From NCBI GenBank assembly GCA_026120035.1, contig JALRME010000067.1, positions 31,303 through 95,302 on the forward strand: DNA of 64,000 bases. Direction: 5' to 3'. This DNA is from Coleophoma eucalyptorum (taxonomy: Eukaryota > Ascomycota > Leotiomycetes > Helotiales > Dermateaceae). The notes beneath the pieces were generated by a model. It did not search any database, was not told the origin of the DNA, and saw only the letters and a program-made list of their open reading frames with translations. Position 1 is the first letter of the stretch, and every line of letters starts with the position of its first letter. Positions 23,394 to 35,433 of the stretch are shown here, in pieces. The position numbers and the translations under genes were made by a program.

Positions 23394-25313
23394 ATGGCAT
23401 TCTCATTTTCAGGGTCTTTTGATATGGAGTCTCCAATTTCAGATGATAAATCATTACGTCACTTCTCTTTAGTAAAATTTATTACTCCCAATGAAGATAA
23501 ATGGGAGTTGTCGGCACCAGCTCTCGCTGTGGTACAAAATAACACGGCTTGGATAGAAAACCAAATCCAAGATGTTGGACGGCAACGGCCGCAAGACTTG
23601 CGTTCTCTTTGGCATGAAATAGGTTTTACCTTCTCGATAGCTATGTCCCAACTACTAACAGTAAGTATCCTAAAACTTTCTTCTATTCTACGTAAATGAT
23701 TATAATACGAGTATTTTGTGTCTGGGTTCACTGTTATCTTACCTGTCCTTGCTCAAGACCATATCATCCCCGAATCATCATCAATTTGGCCTGTTAGTAT
23801 GTTTTCGCTGACAGTCGCCTCCACAACACTTGTACTTGACCGCCTGGCAGATATGTATGGGGGTCGTCGTATATATATTTATGGCTCGGTTTGGCTTGCA
23901 ATCTGGAGTCTGGTAATTAGCTTTTGCAAGAGTGAGATCGCGCTGAATCTTTCTCAGGCTTTTCAAGGTATAGGTGCATCAGTCATCCGGCCATCCGGCC
24001 TTATGTTGATGAGATATCTATCGCCCAGGACCACGCAAGAACATGGCGTTTTCTATTTATACTGCCTGTACACTTTTCGGCTTTTTTGTTGGTCCGTACT
24101 GGCTACTACTACTGTAAACTGGTGGGATAGGACGAGGCGACGGGACGGTAGAATGTGTAACCGATAGGAAGAACCTTATTCCCTTCCGGCGATACATATA
24201 TATATTGGTCCCTGGCTATCGTACAGTTCATCATCGACCTACGGATGCAATCACCAGACTCATGGAAATCGAGGTATCGATCAACCAACCTACCTCTGTA
24301 GCTCTTCTTTAGTTATGTCGTAATAGGAATCATTAAGTTGAGACTCCTAGCTACTTGTCCCTTTGTTTTATATTATCGTATCCAAAGAGAATGAATTGAA
24401 CTACCTTGAACTACTTATCACCAATTTACAATACTACTTATTTGAATCATCTTACTAAATATTTTATAGGTATTCTTGTTGCCAGAGTTGCAGGAGGCTT
24501 GTCGACTTGGAGCTATTATTTCTGGATCGGAGCAGCCTTGACAGTGCTTACTACTATTGTTGCTTACTTTACTGTCCCTGAATGCAGGGGGTGCGAAACA
24601 GAAACTGAGCGGCGATATACCCAGGCTAGAGCCTAACGTTTGGGAAGTAATAATGACGGAGGTGATCCACAAGCAGGCTTCATCAGGATGGACTGGATTG
24701 GAGGCGGAACTCTCTTTTTCGCCCTGAACCTTGTCCTCGCTTTGATTGCCCCTTCACAGGCTCCCAATGGCTGGAGGATACCATACGTCTGCATATGTGT
24801 TATTCTCGGCATCTGCTTGACTCTGACCACCATTTGCATAGAGATATGGATTGCAAAATGCCCTCTTATTCCGGCATCCTTTGTTTGTAAATCACAGATG
24901 CCATCTTTACTGTAGCTTGGTATACGACAATAGCAGCGGGTGGATGTATCATCTCCATTTTCGTTGGATATGTGCTTCATCTTCTGTCTGGGACTTTACT
25001 TCTGTTCGTAGCAGGAACTGCTTGGATAATTGCTCCAGTGTTATTTGCAACAGTACCAATCAATGCAAACTACTGGGCATTTATATTCCTATCGATGGTG
25101 TGCGTCACAATTGGGATTGACATCACCTTCAATGTTTGTAACATCGATATAACAACTTCGACGCCTCGCAATCAACTAGGATTTGCTGGAGCGATTGTTT
25201 CTTTCCACTTCCATTTACACAGCTTTACATGTCCGAATACTACCTTGCTTACTAGGGCTCCAGATGTAACTTTGATAGCCTTGCCTTTCAATCTTTGTCT
25301 GATAGGCGATTGA
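23394..25313 (+). pseudogene. MFS transporter (DHA2-like drug/H+ antiporter type), broken
   Basis: Exon 1 ends at an intron at 23661-23711 (GTAAGT...CGAG). It then continues with SGFTVILPVL, the loop motif LADMYGGRR (MFS motif A region) and SQAFQGIGAS. A frameshift at about 24010-24030 follows: GPRKNMAFSIYTACTLFGFF continues in another frame. About 330 bp (24130-24470) have no usable frame. The second half reappears as YYFWIGAALTVLTT--YFTVPE, then WIGGGTLFFALNLVLALIA and further hydrophobic helices with more frame changes to about 25313. In the family such proteins export small molecules through the plasma membrane. Several separate breaks make this a pseudogene. Confidence 0.75.
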
Positions 25314-27419
25314 CATAAAAAACCTCCTGAATAATAGTTGCACTGTTTCGATAGCTCCGCACACCAGCCTTAAAGTGAGTCATGGTGTAATAACCGTAAC
25401 ATCTTGGCACATACGTTATTCACTTTAACACTAGCTACATCAAAAGTCTAAAAGCTCACGAACTCGATTTCAAAATAGCAGAAGCAGTAACAGGAGTCCA
25501 TTCCAGAAAGCTTCATTCTTTATACAGAGCCATAAAGCACCTAAAACTTGTTAAGCGTAACATAAAAATGCACACCAAAGGATGGCTTGTATAGAAAGAA
25601 AGAAGTGCATTCATGCCAAAACACCTTTGGAAAATAAAAAACCTTTTACATACAAAATGAACATCTCCAAATAATCCGGTCGGGTTTTACGAATATGTGG
25701 GCCCTTTCTTTCTAGTGCACGATTTCCTGTGCTAGCCAGCCATACTAGGTGAAGAGAGTTTTTGTTAGGTAGAGGGCGAAAACAGGAGAAAAACTCTCCA
25801 CATTTTAGTTAATATCATACCGCTCCCTCCAAATTCCAAGATCATGTTTTAACATTGAACTTGGTAGCACCGTTGCTTCCTTATATGAAAGAAAGCAATT
25901 GGACATAATATTCCCACGTAACGTTTCTTTCCTAGTGGAGGCAGTGATTTTGGAGAAGGTGGGGAATATCTCAAAAAGGCAACGATTGACGATGTCACTG
26001 AGAGATACACCATACACCATGCCTGCCAAGATATTCGACTGTAGGAGTTGATACTCCCATGCCTATTTCTCATAATCAGCGTAGCCAAAGGATCTCCCAA
26101 AATCTTTTACGTAGTATATGATATCTCCGCATTGTCAATAAGTTATATATAATAGGTCCGCACCTCTCTCTCTATATTGTTCTTTTTCATATGATAGTCG
26201 AAACAATGGGATTGAATGACCTATTTGTTACCAAGTCCATGGCAAATGCTATAGCTGGCATAAATGCTTTCCTAGGCAAAAGTTCCCAAGGACTTGGCGT
26301 GAATAACATGATAAGTTATACACGAAGGAGGTGTTGCGCATAAGGATTATGTGTGATATGCAACTGCATAATTCTCCAAATAATCTCAACACACTTCGAC
26401 AACTACTTTCTTAACCTGAAGAATCTTCCTTGTACCTTGTACTTATTTACTCTACTTATACACACAGATATGTGCAGTACTCCGTATACATTTGAAATGG
26501 CACCTTACAAGCGACCTTCAGTTTTAAATAAAAATCTAGTTATTTATATTTACGGTTTTACCTCACAGTTGAGTTCACGTTTTCCAACATAAGGACATGG
26601 TGGCGACGCGGGTTCATCAAGTGTATAGAATCACTTTTGGTTTTCTAATAAGTGGAGGGTCGTGCAACTCAGCGATAATGCTTTGTCGCGGAGAAGAGTT
26701 GTTGTACAATTGCAGTTCGTGGGGCTGTTGATTCTATACGGTTGATTTATTGAAAAATAGAGATAAGGTGACAGCGTGGAAGAGGTTCAGATCGTACACT
26801 AAGCAAATATCCGCTCACGTGAATAATGCACGTAATAATGCACTAGTAGTATTATGGGCGATGACTGGGCAATCGCGTTCTCCGAGGCTCCCCGGCAATG
26901 CATCCTGCACGGTTCACTTTACACTACTTAAGCCACTCTTGCAAAACGGTTTCGCCCCCGCCCACATTCCTTCGCATGAATAATTGTGAGCACAGATCAT
27001 CCCTTCGACTTTTTGGTGCTGACATGACGTGCGCCTGATTCCATCTACCCTTGAATTCTTTAACAAAAATAGTGACAGATAAGATGTGGAGTTAAGCATC
27101 CATGGAAGATCGGAGACGGCTTAACATGTTTGGAAGGTAAAACATCTTAATTATGAAATTTCAGAATCCTGTTTTCGCGTAAAACCAAAATTTTTAGAGA
27201 ATGAAATTGTCTCAATCTTCGTGTAAATTAGGCATGGTTTTCCCCTTCTAAGTTATTAAAAATAACCAGAGATGTATATTTGGACGATTACATCTTGAGG
27301 TTTAAACGCTTAGAACTATTGTCCACAGTCGAACGTCTTTTGGAACGCTCTGAGTTCATAGTTTACGAAGCTAGGTGACCAGTACTCTGTCTGACAGCCG
27401 CGAGTTTCTGCTTCTGCCT
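25314..27419. other. Intergenic, no gene seen
   Basis: About 2.1 kb. Two overlapping minus-strand ORFs (25805-26100) are short and unrecognised. The interval 26580-27000 is less AT-rich without a credible frame. Confidence 0.45.
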
Positions 27420-28337
27420 TTACTTCCTTTGTGGTTCTTTACTCGCCAGTCTACTACTTCTGCGGCTCGGAGCCACCCGTAGACCTGGGGGGCTATATCG
27501 TGCCTTCAAACGTGGCTGCAAAGGCGGTTTTGGAATCTTTAAAGTAGGTACTGCAAGGTTGGCTAAAGTCATACTAGAAGGGATGGATTTGGAGGAGATT
27601 TTCGGCGGCAGCAAGTCTGGAGTGCCTTCCACTTGTTCGTGCGAAAGAGAATTTGAGAAAACTTGTTCCATCCACCTCCAGTGAACTCTCATATCCCAAG
27701 CCAGACACTGCTCATTCTGTATTGGCTGAAGGGCTTCAGTATAATTGCTCTGGTATTCTACGCGGATCCGATACAGAGCAGTGGCCACATCATGGCCAGT
27801 GCTTATACTAGTCAGAGGGTGAAATACTCTAGCCAGTAATGAGGAATTGATCATATTGCTGAACCATGCCGTGGGCTGCCATTGGGAAGGCTCCAGTCCA
27901 AATAACTGATGAAGATTCAAAGGAAACCACCTTTCTTCATCCTGAAAAGAGAAGAAGTGAAACCGCATTTCGTACTGAGCGGCAAGGTCCCTGGAGATTC
28001 CGCCAGTCTTCGCTGTTAGAACAAGCAAGCGATTTGCATCTACATAAAATGGAGATTTAAATTGCAAGCCGATTGCATTTGCAATTCCATCGTCTGGAAA
28101 TTCAGTAATAAAACAATTCTGTTTTTGTCCATATAGTCGCCTTGGTGCTTCCTGGATTGGATGATAGAATATCTCAAGGGAGCATTGGCAAAACCGCACA
28201 CCCGTGCAACCATTTAAAAAGCGTAGCGCTTCATCGTTGGCATTGGTTCTACCAAAGCATATGGGTATTATCTCAAGGAAATTTCCGGGGAACTTGGATG
28301 CCATCCTAGTCGTTGGCGAAAAATAACTGAATGACAA
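27420..28337 (-). CDS. Hypothetical protein with basic C-terminal tail
   Basis: ORF of 305 residues (294 if started at Met-12, first base 28304). Residues about 15-220 look globular, with conserved-looking blocks RTNANDEALRFLNGCTGVRF, QCSLEIFYHPIQ and EERWFPLNLHQLFGLEPSQW. Residues 235-305 are a proline- and arginine-rich disordered tail ending SRRSSRLASKEPQRK. No signal peptide or membrane segment is visible. The composition and uninterrupted frame in AT-rich surroundings suggest a functional gene. I do not recognise the family. Confidence 0.5.
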   Translation of the reverse strand: MSFSYFSPTTRMASKFPGNFLEIIPICFGRTNANDEALRFLNGCTGVRFCQCSLEIFYHPIQEAPRRLYGQKQNCFITEFPDDGIANAIGLQFKSPFYVDANRLLVLTAKTGGISRDLAAQYEMRFHFFSFQDEERWFPLNLHQLFGLEPSQWQPTAWFSNMINSSLLARVFHPLTSISTGHDVATALYRIRVEYQSNYTEALQPIQNEQCLAWDMRVHWRWMEQVFSNSLSHEQVEGTPDLLPPKISSKSIPSSMTLANLAVPTLKIPKPPLQPRLKARYSPPGLRVAPSRRSSRLASKEPQRK

Positions 28338-28836
28338 GCAGTGACGACAAATGATTATACGCTCACTGTATCACAAAATTCATATAGAGTGAATATTTGC
28401 ATTTATACTCAGCTTTAAAGTGCTAGTACGGTCATCAAAGAAGCCACTATAATATTTTACATTGAGAACGGGGCAATCCGATTAAACAAGTCATCAATCT
28501 AGTTTCTTTAGTCACATCAGGCCCGTAATGTCTAGTCTCGCCCATTGCATTGGAAGTACAAGCTTACTGATTAGGCCCTCGGGGTTTGTAAATTTCGAGA
28601 TTACCAACATTTGACAGCCTGCACATGGACTATGCAAATATCTCAAAGATGTGGAAGCGGTCACACACTCCAAAGTTGATGGCTTGACTGTCGCTGACCT
28701 TCCCAAAAGTGAGGGGCCAAACTACTACTACTACGGTTAGAATACAGTACAGTGGTTGAAAAGCGGAAAGTATATATATTTTGAGGTCAATTGCCACTTA
28801 TCTCCTTCACTTCCAGCAATAAATCGTACAGCCAAG

Positions 28837-29679
28837 ATGAGCGGAGCGCTTCAGGTTGTAATCTTAGATGCTAATGAGCCAAACTTGTACTGGGAAAAGA
28901 ACAAGTTTTCTCGTGTTTTCGAAGAACTAATCAGAGGTCTAAGCGAAAAAATTACCCCAGCCATTAGTCCCGTCATATCCAGCTATGATGTGGTTCAGGA
29001 ACAATATCCTAGTTCACTCAATGAAGTGGATGTTATCGTAATCACCGGTTCATGTAAGTAGACTGCAAAGACTATGACCTTAACAAAGTTACTCACATTT
29101 ATCATAGCTGCGTCCGTGAACGATGGAAATAAGCATTGGATATCTGCTTTACAGCTTTTTATCAAGGACGTGTGGGATTATAATCCTCACATAAAGCTGT
29201 TCGGGTCTTGTTTTGGTCATCAGCTTCTTTGCAAAACTATCTTATCACTTGAAGTAAAGCAAGTCGAGTGGGAAGTTGGTGTACAGCCAGTTACCCTCTC
29301 ATCCGATTTTATAGACGGTTTCAGTAATGCAACGAGCTCAGCTCCTGATCCTATGCGAATTCAGCTGATTCATGAGGATCACGTTATGCCTCCATCTGAC
29401 GGCATACTACCGTTAAATTGCATTATCGTAGGCAGAAGTGCTAGTTGTCAAATACAAGGGGTGTATTTACCACGTCGTCTGCTGACGTTTCAAGGCCATC
29501 CTGAGTTTGATCGCTATATTTGTAGAGAAACTACGGAAGCGTTTCTTCTAGGGGATTTGAAAACCGACTCAAGACTTAAACAGAAAAGTATGGATGCCAT
29601 CGATCAAGATGATGACAGCTGGTGGGCAAGACAGGCGATGTGGAATTTCTTTGTGCAGCCATCAGTCATCTCTTATTAA
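28837..29679 (+). CDS. Class-I glutamine amidotransferase-like protein
   Basis: Two exons, 28837-29053 and 29108-29679, with a 54-nt intron (GTAAGT...CATAG), give 262 aa. The start MSGALQVVILDANEP is chosen because the longer frame begins in promoter-like sequence. Features in order: N-terminal beta strand VVILDANEP, DVIVITGS before the intron, the nucleophile elbow FGSCFGHQLL with the catalytic Cys, and FQGHPEFD with catalytic His and Glu. The full triad is present. In the family these domains release ammonia from glutamine or hydrolyse gamma-glutamyl bonds. Stand-alone fungal members are often annotated as GMP-synthase-like or gamma-glutamyl-peptide hydrolases. The substrate is unknown and there is no synthetase partner nearby. 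Confidence 0.85.
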
Positions 29680-29715
29680 GCACCGCTATGCAGGGGTTTG
29701 AGGTTGTCTGTAAGG

Positions 29716-29831
29716 TAACTAGTTTCGTGACCTGGCAGTTGTCATGAGAATAGACTACAGCCATTGAGAACTTTAACTAGTTTTGTGACCCAGCTGTTGT
29801 CATGAGAATAAACTAGAGCCATTGAGAAATT
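29716..29831. repeat. Tandem duplication, period 58 bp, two copies
   Basis: TAACTAGTTTCGTGACCTGG... at 29716 recurs as TAACTAGTTTTGTGACCCAG... at 29774. The copies diverge mostly by transitions. Confidence 0.8.
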
Positions 29832-30460
29832 TAAATAGTATAATGTGTCACTGAACCCCACTTTTGTATTTTTACCTTCTATGACTCAAAACACAGATTA
29901 GAAACATTAGGTCACGATCAAACTAAAGAAGCTATTCAGGGTTAGGAAATAAAACACAGATTTCTGTTCTTTAGTTCATCTGTCGCATTAATGTTAGTGA
30001 ATCTCTCGCGGCAGACAAGTACCAAACCAATATTGCTATCATAGGCATCGTCAGAGATATCTTCAAGAATCGTCCTTATCAGGATTGGTACATATATATA
30101 TTATACAAGCAGCGCCTGTAATCCAAATAGCAGCTCCTCTATATACACAAATTTGTGTGGCCACAACATCAGAGTATTTTCTTATCCGAGGAGGAGAGCT
30201 TACTGACGAATACGAGGTCCAAACTTGTGAGATTTGTCTGCTGTAGACAGTGAGATGAGGTGCCATCCAGACGGGTGTGTCGACATGCTATTAGGTTCCC
30301 TCAGTTAACAGGTTAAAGTGACGCTCATATTTAGAGCTTCCAAATGTGTAAGTTATCCTAGACAAATTATTCTTAGAATTCCTTGTTGCCATCCAATTGA
30401 AGCTTTGCTAACAGCCTGGCATGATCTCCAAAGGCTGAGACTTTTTGCAAGCATACATAA

Positions 30461-30570
30461 AGGCAGCTGGGCTTTACTTTAGAAATAATAAAAATTTTAC
30501 ATACCTTTTTAACCAACCCAACATTTGACGATAACTGCGAAATGTAGTGCTGCTACTGAATTACCCTCTG
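30461..30570 (+). repeat. Partial gypsy-type LTR
   Basis: AGGCAGCTGGGCTTTACT, ACATACCTTTTTAACC and GATAACTGCGAAATGTAG match the inner part of the LTR at 34358-34581. Both ends are missing. Confidence 0.7.
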
Positions 30571-30623
30571 CCGCTTAAATATGGGTCCAAAATCTACTCC
30601 GTAAATCACACAGAGTTCAGGTG

Positions 30624-30741
30624 GGACACTAATTTTGCTTCCTGCTGTATAACAATAATAATATATAAGTGGACTTTAAATAGGACACTGATTTTGCTTC
30701 CTGCTGTATAATAATAATAATATATTAGTGGACTTTAATTG
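30624..30741. repeat. Tandem duplication, period 59 bp, two copies
   Basis: GGACACTAATTTTGCTTCC... at 30624 and GGACACTGATTTTGCTTCC... at 30683, each including an (ATA)n-like tract. Confidence 0.8.
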
Positions 30742-31159
30742 GGACTAACTTGCATATTGCAGGAACTGTAGATCATATGCCTCCTGCCATGACATCCAGA
30801 CAGGCAACGAACATACATTACTGCATCTACATAAGCCAGCTGATGACGGCTTTCACTACCCCTGGTCTTCTTCTTACCTAACAGCCTACTATGTCTGCTG
30901 ACATCAACTAGTTTGTGATGTAAACATCTGAGATAGACTTCTATGCCTAGCTGAATTGCCTTGGAGTTTTTGAAATACTCCAACTTTGGCCTTGTCAGCA
31001 GTTCTCAGCCAATGATATGACTCTTGGCAGATGACCTCTACTCGAATTTAAAAGGCAATGACTAGGTAGTACATATAGTACCCTTTTATTTGGTACGATA
31101 CTGATTTTTTAGTTTACTGTACATTCGATCAATAATATAGAGAATATCAATCTGTCACC

Positions 31160-32608
31160 ATGGTTTTAGCTACCTTATGCGTGCTTTTTTTCGGAATAAC
31201 GCAATTAATCATCGCTAGACAATCATATTCAGCGTCTAGAGAGAACACATATATCGATTGGAGCGATTACAACGGTTTTGGAGTAAACCTTGGGGGCTGG
31301 TTTGAGCAAGAGCCTTTCATAGACATCAATTGGTGGAACTCGATAGATTCTAGCGCTACTGATGAATGGGCCTTATGCGAATCTATGGGCGATGCATGTG
31401 GGCCCATCCTAGAGCACCGATACACAACTTGGGTTACACGTGAGGACATTGATAAGCTCGCTGTTATCGGGGTAAATGGATTGTTAATTTTGCCCTTCCA
31501 AATGCGTAAAATAAGTAATATGCATATATAAGTACATTTGGTATCAGTTACTGATGAAAAAATGTGTTTTAGATTAATACTCTTCGCATTCCAACCATGT
31601 ATTCAGCTTGGATTGAATTTCCAGGAAGTGCGTTATATCATGGACACCAAAAGGACCATCTTAGATATATTACAAAATATGCAATCGAGGAATATGGCAT
31701 GCACTGTATTATTGGTCTTCACTCTCTCCCGGGTGGCGTGAATTTCCAGGGAATTGGAGAGTGTACTGGCTGTGACGGGTGGTTTTTTAATAATACAAAT
31801 TTAGAGTGGTCCTATTACGCCGTTCAAGAAATTGCATGGTGGATCGAATCATCAGATAATCCACATGGGTATACTTTAGAGCCGATAAATGAGCCGGCAG
31901 ATAACGAAACCGGATTTGCTACTGTGTAAGTACCATGATCAAAACCTTGTGAAGGCTAACAATCCTTCTTCAGAAACGGGTTGACCTCTCGAGGCACTGA
32001 TTGGCTGGAAGGCTATTTCAACGGAGTTTTAGACATTGTTGAAAGCATTAACTCTCAAATTCCTGTTATGCTACAAGACGGATTCAAAACCGAGCTATTC
32101 TGGTCACCTCGATTTACAACCAACCGCAATATCGTCTTTGATACTCACATATACTTCTTCGTTGCAGGTGTAAGTCATATATATCTCAGATGATCTGCTC
32201 AATCTTCTATTAACAATCTAATGTATTTAGCTCTCTGTATTTGATAATCTTCCAGACCAGCTTTGCGCTCTTGGTACGATTCAGCCAATCTCGGACGGAA
32301 AATTCCCAGGTAAGCACATATCTTAAGATATAATAACTTCATACTATTCTAATAACCTACAAGTTTTTATTGGGGAATATACACTACAGAATTCGAAAAA
32401 CAACAAGCTTGACAAGAGAAATCAATTGTTTAATATTCAACGTTATATTTATAGCAAATTTGCACAAGGTTCCGCATTTTGGAATTTCAGAGTTTTCAAT
32501 AACACAAACCCTGTGGATGGAGAAGGTAGCATGACAGACTTTTGGTCCTTTATAGCTATGATGAATGGTAATGTGGTCAGCACGCTAAATAACCACCAAT
32601 GGTGCTAG
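31160..32608 (+). CDS. Secreted GH5 glucan 1,3-beta-glucosidase-like enzyme
   Basis: Five exons: 31160-31471, 31573-31925, 31974-32169, 32231-32309 and 32364-32608. All junctions are GT-AG and keep frame, giving 394 aa. A signal peptide covers residues 1 to about 19 (hydrophobic VLATLCVLFFGITQLIIA). Family blocks in order: GFGVNLGGWFEQEPF, INTLRIPTMYSAW, GLHSLPGG, EPINEP with the acid/base Glu near residue 211, and VFIGEYTLQ with the nucleophile Glu near residue 318. This is the layout of fungal exo-1,3-beta-glucanases (GH5_9 type), which trim beta-1,3-glucan in the cell wall or environment. Length fits the family. Both catalytic residues are kept and no frame is broken, so it is probably functional despite the AT-rich setting. 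Confidence 0.88.
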
Positions 32609-33150
32609 ACAAAATTGTGTTCTCGGCCAAGTGTTAGAAATAGTATAGTACTAGTTATTTATATAAATCCATTGTTAACCTAGTGGATGGGTATGCTATG
32701 TTAGAGATTTTGCAAAACTTGATTTATTGTCAAAAGAATGGATCTCATTATTCTTCAAAACTGCTGTTCTTGAGCATAGATTGTCTGTTGGGGTACAAGA
32801 CGCGGACCTTGGAATTGGAAATCTATATGCCAACGTACGCTATATGTTCTTAATAGAGAAATGAAAATAAGTGAAGAAAGGGATCAATTAATTGAATTAA
32901 TATAGTTCTCAACTCAAGTTGCATTGAGAGTCTTCTAACTTAAGCGTTGGGTCGAATTTAAGCCACCAACATAGCAAGGCCAGTTCTATATGCACAACTT
33001 TTTAAAAAAGGAAGGTTGTTTGTTGGAAAACTTCAAGCCTACACAATATCCAATATCCAAGATCAGGGATATGGCAAGGTCAAGGTCAAGGATTGAAAAA
33101 GAACAGGGTAAGGGCAGGGACTGGACATAGAGCTAGGGTAATGCCTGCTA
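32609..33150. other. Short intergenic stretch
   Basis: No gene seen. A purine-rich run with repeated CAAGGTCAAGG (33070-33095) precedes element E1. Confidence 0.5.
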
Positions 33151-34220
33151 ACATCCGTCCCTGTGTGCCGAAAAACCCTACGTGCCGAAAAAGGTTCACG
33201 GTTTTGGGGTCTGAAAAATCAACCACGCAAATATATTAAGTTATAGTTAGCTTACTATTGTTCCTTAGCTATTTCTCTGCAAGTACATATAACTCAATAG
33301 GGAAATATCACAACTGTAGTGATTCTATCGATCGTTTTGTCGCTGGCGTTGAAATTCACTTGATCTGTTCCCCCCTGCTCTAACTTGACTATCGGCCTGT
33401 ATTGAGATTTCGGGACAATAGAATGGATATCCTATCAAGAAGACGTAAAGCTAATAAACTTTGAAGCTGTAAAGAAAAAGGAATGCCTATGCCGAATTTA
33501 TCCGGATAAAGTGGGAGGTATGCAAAACGCCACGTATCCTAATAAACGAAGAAGTGGCTTGTATATAATATCATATTTTACAATAACGCTAGTTTTAAAT
33601 AGAATGGGATATTATATAAGTGCACGCGAGGCGTGGTGCACCAGGTGTTCTTCTGGGTGATGGTGTCAGCAGTTGCCTTTGAAATTTCAAAGTCAGCCAC
33701 AGCCACAAGTGACATTGATTATATAAGCTAATGCCTAAGTTAGTACCTGCTATATTTTACCAAAAAATATTTCAGTAATAATGGACCGCATATTCCTGCT
33801 CTAGCTATAAGTGGCTAGTTCTTCTATTAAAAGTTCTGATCGGCGTGGCGATCTCATATAAACCTGCTCGCCACAACACCCACCAAGGCTGATTAATAAT
33901 CTAGTATGGGGATAATGCTCTAAAGCTCTAGTAGAACCATTTTTAAAATATCCGAAGTAATAAGAGCTTGATGGTAGAGCTAGAGTGGAGGAGCTCTGTT
34001 TGAGCATAAATAAAGACCATTTGTAAACCAGCCGCGTAGGCGACGGCATCAATAAAATTATGTTCAAAAAGGTGTTTGGGATGCTCAGGGATAGGTATAT
34101 AACACAACTTATACAATTTCGATGTGTGTACAGTATAGGTTTGGATATATTTAAAGTCAAAGTAAGTTACTAAGGTATTTTTTCGGCACAGCGGGTTTTT
34201 CGCTACGCAGGGATAGACGT
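33151..34220 (+). mobile_element. E1: 1.07-kb TIR element, cargo-less relative of E3
   Basis: The left end ACATCCGTCCCTGTGTGCCG and the complement of the right end, ACGTCTATCCCTGCGTAGCG, form imperfect terminal inverted repeats of about 45 bp. Each contains two CGAAAAA-type subrepeats. TA lies on both sides (33149-33150 and 34221-34222). The left about 450 bp matches E3 50632 onward, including TTTATCCGGA. The right about 560 bp matches E3 54779-55346 closely. The NLR gene present in E3 is absent. A 119-codon minus-strand frame (33801-34160) recurs in E3 (54925-55242), but may be open only because the DNA is nearly identical. Confidence 0.85.
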
Positions 34221-34357
34221 TAATACAGGAACTCTATTTCGCTGTAAAAAGAGACTCTTTACAAACTATGCGCGAGAGTGACGACATAAATATAATTTTT
34301 GAATAAGAGGGCTTTAGGGTATCTGGGAGTGGCTGTAGAGTATGAATTTTATTATAT

Positions 34358-34581
34358 TGTGACGGGGTTACTTGCTGTCACCTGATTTCAACTCTATTCT
34401 GTCACGAGGATCTTGCATATATAAATGCAGCTGGGCTGTACTATAGAAAAACAACAATTTACATACCTTTTTAACCAACCCAAAACTTGACGATAACTGC
34501 GAAATGTAGTGCTGCTACTGAACTACCCTCTATTCCACGTGCTGCAACTCTATGTGCTCTGATGGGACTTTCCCCACCACA
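34358..34581 (+). repeat. 5' LTR of a Ty3/gypsy-like element
   Basis: Starts TGTGACGGGG and ends CACCACA. It is followed by ATAAATTGGTGACCTACGC, a primer-binding-site-like TGGTGACC. The start is inferred, and no target duplication could be checked because the 3' LTR is not seen. Confidence 0.6.
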
Positions 34582-35433
34582 TAAATTGGTGACCTACGCA
34601 GGGAATAGTTGTAATATGATGTGGTTCGTAGCAGCAGTACGAAAGTCCTCTGGTTCCGGTGCGTCCGAAAATATTACACGATACGAATAAGACGATGGAC
34701 AGCTGAGATGGGAGACGCGATGAATACCTACAAGAGCTACTACGGAGTCGTTATACAAATGGACTATGGATTGGATATTCGATCGAGTCAAGCATGGCAC
34801 GAACAGAAGACTATAGACTATACGTACGAACGGAACGATTAGTACCAAGATAGGAATTCGCGACGGATCCGACAATGTGCTATTAGGGAACTATTCACTT
34901 AGTTGCTCTACAAGAAGCATACGACACTGCTATAGTCATAATACCTGGTCTTGGATTTGCTACCTAGTACACCAGATATCGAGTGTAACTCTCTGGGAGG
35001 AAAGGAATAGCAGAATCAAGAGGTGGGATACCTGTAGTACCGGAAAATTGGAAAGAAGAGAGAACTAATGACGTGCGCTCTTTTGACTTTTTTGTTTGCC
35101 GCAGAAGCCGGATTAGTGTGCTGAGCTATTTTATGAAGGATTCCTTGGTTCGGAGAGGAATTAAAAAGAGAGTATTTGGAAAAGCTAATTATGCTAGGTG
35201 CCAAGCGGTACTTGGTAGAATTAAGGATATAGGATTAAGTTTATTGAAGTTATTTTGCGAATTGGAATTAGAGTTGAGCAATATAATATCAAGTGGTATT
35301 GTAAGTGGTTATTGTAGTTACGTGTATAACTACAATCCTACTTACTGTTTGGTTATAAGTCGCAAAAATCTTGCTTGACTTAATTAAGAACGACTACCTT
35401 GTTATTATCTGCTTTCGATTGGATCCAGAAAAT

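Larger units (their letters stand above)
29832..31159. other. Intergenic with small repeats
   Basis: No gene recognised. It holds an LTR fragment (30461-30570) and a 59-bp tandem duplication (30624-30741). Confidence 0.5.

Noticed and set aside
33801..34160. Open frame of 119 codons in E1, repeated in E3 (54925-55242), as a conserved element protein
   Set aside because: The two DNA copies are so similar that an open frame in both is expected by chance. The composition is not clearly coding and no domain is visible.
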